Made by a program: the position numbers and the translations under genes
Notes under the pieces: generated by a model
Database searches by the model: none
Told to the model about the DNA's origin: nothing
The model's input: the letters and a program-made list of their open reading frames with translations, nothing else
Assembly (NCBI GenBank): GCA_028554795.2
Contig: CM068828.1
Location: forward strand, 14,994,814-15,058,813
Reading direction: 5' to 3'
DNA: 64,000 nucleotides
Source: Sinohyriopsis cumingii
Taxonomy: Eukaryota; Mollusca; Bivalvia; Unionida; Unionidae
Shown: positions 62,380-64,000 of the stretch, one piece after another
Layout of the letters: the number at the start of each line of letters is the position of its first letter
How positions within the stretch are numbered: the stretch's first letter is position 1

Positions 62380-64000
62380 ATACCATTTTTCTTGTAAAAT
62401 ATGTTTCTTCAAATATGTTACCTGATCATAATATCTTAGGATGACTACTACCTCATAAATCCAGCACCCAGAAGCTAAACTTTTCAACTATGATGCTAAA
62501 AGTTAACGGCCAAAATAGGTGGCAGTTAGAGTGATCTCCCATTGATAAAGTACTCCAAAAGTTACTACAGGAGTGGAAATCACGCTCTCTATATGGATGT
62601 AACTGCAGGGAAGGATGGAGAGTGTATATGTATCACGACTGGGTAAGTATTACTGACGAAACATTTTACTAGAAAACCTTGGTATCTTCTGCAAATACGT
62701 TACCCACTTATAATACCTTGGGAGAATAGGAAAGAGGTGGAGGGGAATACATCACTTTAAACCTGAGACACTGTCTCTGATCCCCCAACGTGTGTGAGGC
62801 AGATTCAAGATATAACTTGGCTGGATGATAGACTCCATATGCCAAGGAGTGGCTTCTGCACACAAAAATTCCCTCAGACAAATGGAAGTCGGGAAGCCAC
62901 ATCCTTAGCAAGCTACCAAATTACCAAGAAAGATTACCTTTTGTACAGCAGCAGTAAGCCCCACCAGGATTAGCTCTGCCTTTTGAGATGAAAGATCTCT
63001 GAGGTAAAACCTGCAAAATGTCAACTCGGATCTCCAACCCAAGGTGTGTATAATCTCGCATAGAGAACAGTTTTGCTTGATTGCAATGCCTGTCGCAACT
63101 ACCCTAACTTCATGAGACAAGATGCATAGCAAGTTCATTTGATGTGGGGCTAATTCTGTAAGGATGACTACTACCTCACTACTCTTACCTATTCCAATAT
63201 ACTGCATGGATATGCCCATATGCTGCAAGGACATGCCCATATGCTGCATGGATATGCCCATATGCTGCATGGATATGCCCATATGCTGCAAGGATAGCTC
63301 ATTTTGTCCAGGACTAGACTGCCAGCAATTAAATGTTGTCCATGCCCTCCTTGAGAAGCAGAAAGCTCTCACTCAATGCATTGGCAAGGATCTCTTCGGG
63401 TACCACGTCAGAGCTCTTACTGGGTACTATATATAACCTTGAGATGAATTGTCCAGAGCAGAAAGGGTTGCACCACAAACATTGGAGTGGAAGCCTGTTC
63501 TTAGCAATAAAAGCAGTGGCTATTACGAGTGTCACTGGCCCATCCTGTTGGAAATGCAAGTAGTTCAGGTCAACTGATCAGGCATGTATCTCACCAATTC
63601 TGACTGCCGTCACTAGTGTGAGTAGGAAGCAGGTTTTATGAGAAGTGAACCAATGAAGCCCTTGAGAGAGGTTCAAACGGTGTCTTATTCAGCCAGGTGA
63701 GAACCCATGATAGATCCCACAAAGGACACAGGGACAATGTCTTTGTATGTGCTAAATGAAAATATGACAGAAGAGATAGGTCTTTGTTGTGTGCAATATC
63801 CTCTCTTTCAATGATGATGCAACATGTCAGTGATCATGGAAAGGTAGCTTTTATCACAATTAGCACTGTTTCTTGTCAAAGAGCCAAAGTATGATTTTAG
63901 CTATTTGAGGTATTAATGTGTTCAGTGGTATGTGTTCTCATACGAATGTGAGAAAATGGTTTGTTTCCCTTTCTACACTCTCATAAAGGCGGGCTGTATT
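62380..64000 (-). mobile_element. DIRS-type retrotransposon relic, copy 2
   Basis: Minus-strand sequences include YPVRALTW (near 63410), HQMNLLCILSHEVRVVATGI (near 63110), CEIIHTLGW, and FCRFYLRDLS (near 62995). The H-x-x-R and FYLRD motifs fit a DIRS/Ngaro-like tyrosine recombinase, whose nucleophile is the Tyr in FYLRD. A 21-bp repeat (ATGCTGCATGGATATGCCCAT, 63205-63295) is inserted in the frame. The copy probably runs beyond the window edge. It matches 35760-37060. Confidence 0.65.
63205..63295. repeat. 21-bp tandem repeat in the DIRS relic
   Basis: Four to five copies of ATGCTGCATGGATATGCCCAT-like units, giving HMGISMQ repeats in the minus-strand translation. Confidence 0.8.

Overview
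The window looks like nuclear DNA of an invertebrate animal, most likely a mollusc or another lophotrochozoan. It has an intron-rich aldehyde dehydrogenase gene with GT-AG splice sites, two families of tRNA-derived SINEs, DIRS-type, LINE, hAT-like and MITE relics, and very large minisatellite arrays. The host assignment is inference; no ribosomal or mitochondrial marker is present.

Layout. 1-8.4 kb: a badly decayed Polinton/Maverick (adintovirus-like) element, almost all on the minus strand. It keeps a packaging-ATPase relic with an internal tandem duplication, a BIR-domain gene, a protein-primed type family B DNA polymerase relic with exonuclease motifs, and a coiled-coil gene. Three histone-mRNA-type 3' stem-loops lie at 7.1-8.4 kb, two of them inside a long palindrome. 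8.4-11.6 kb: minisatellite and AT-rich non-coding DNA. 11.7-13.6 kb: an intact 562-residue Cys-rich open gene with a duplicated CRE-like/TATA promoter. 13.6-17.2 kb: SINEs, microsatellites and simple repeats.

17,262-33,574: a nearly complete 16.3-kb virus-like (Polinton-class) element, bounded by 257-bp terminal inverted repeats and a CCTGG target duplication. Its left half is a plus-strand virion block: small structural proteins, major capsid protein, minor virion protein, adenain-type protease, fibre-like protein, membrane protein, penton-like protein. Its right half has a minus-strand HNH nuclease and small zinc protein, a very large plus-strand gene, a DDE integrase, a cryptic zinc-ribbon plus phospholipase-A2-like gene, and an FtsK/HerA-type packaging ATPase. 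The large gene joins a PolB-like palm, an SF1 helicase and an HNH nuclease. Instead of the usual Polinton polymerase with exonuclease, the element carries this polymerase-helicase-nuclease fusion. A few nonsense and frameshift lesions mean this copy is recently inactivated rather than ancient.

33.6-51.6 kb: host intergenic DNA packed with nested mobile elements (a hAT-like element inserted in a LINE reverse transcriptase, DIRS tyrosine-recombinase relics, SINEs) and minisatellites, including a 3-kb array with an apparently exact 445-bp duplication. 51.7-61.6 kb: six exons of an ALDH1-family gene on the minus strand, with introns full of minisatellites, MITEs and a SINE. The 5' exons lie beyond the window and the last coding exon was not found. 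62.4-64 kb: a second DIRS-type relic.

All coordinates were read by eye from the sequence and from translations. No database search was run, so family names rest on motif recognition.
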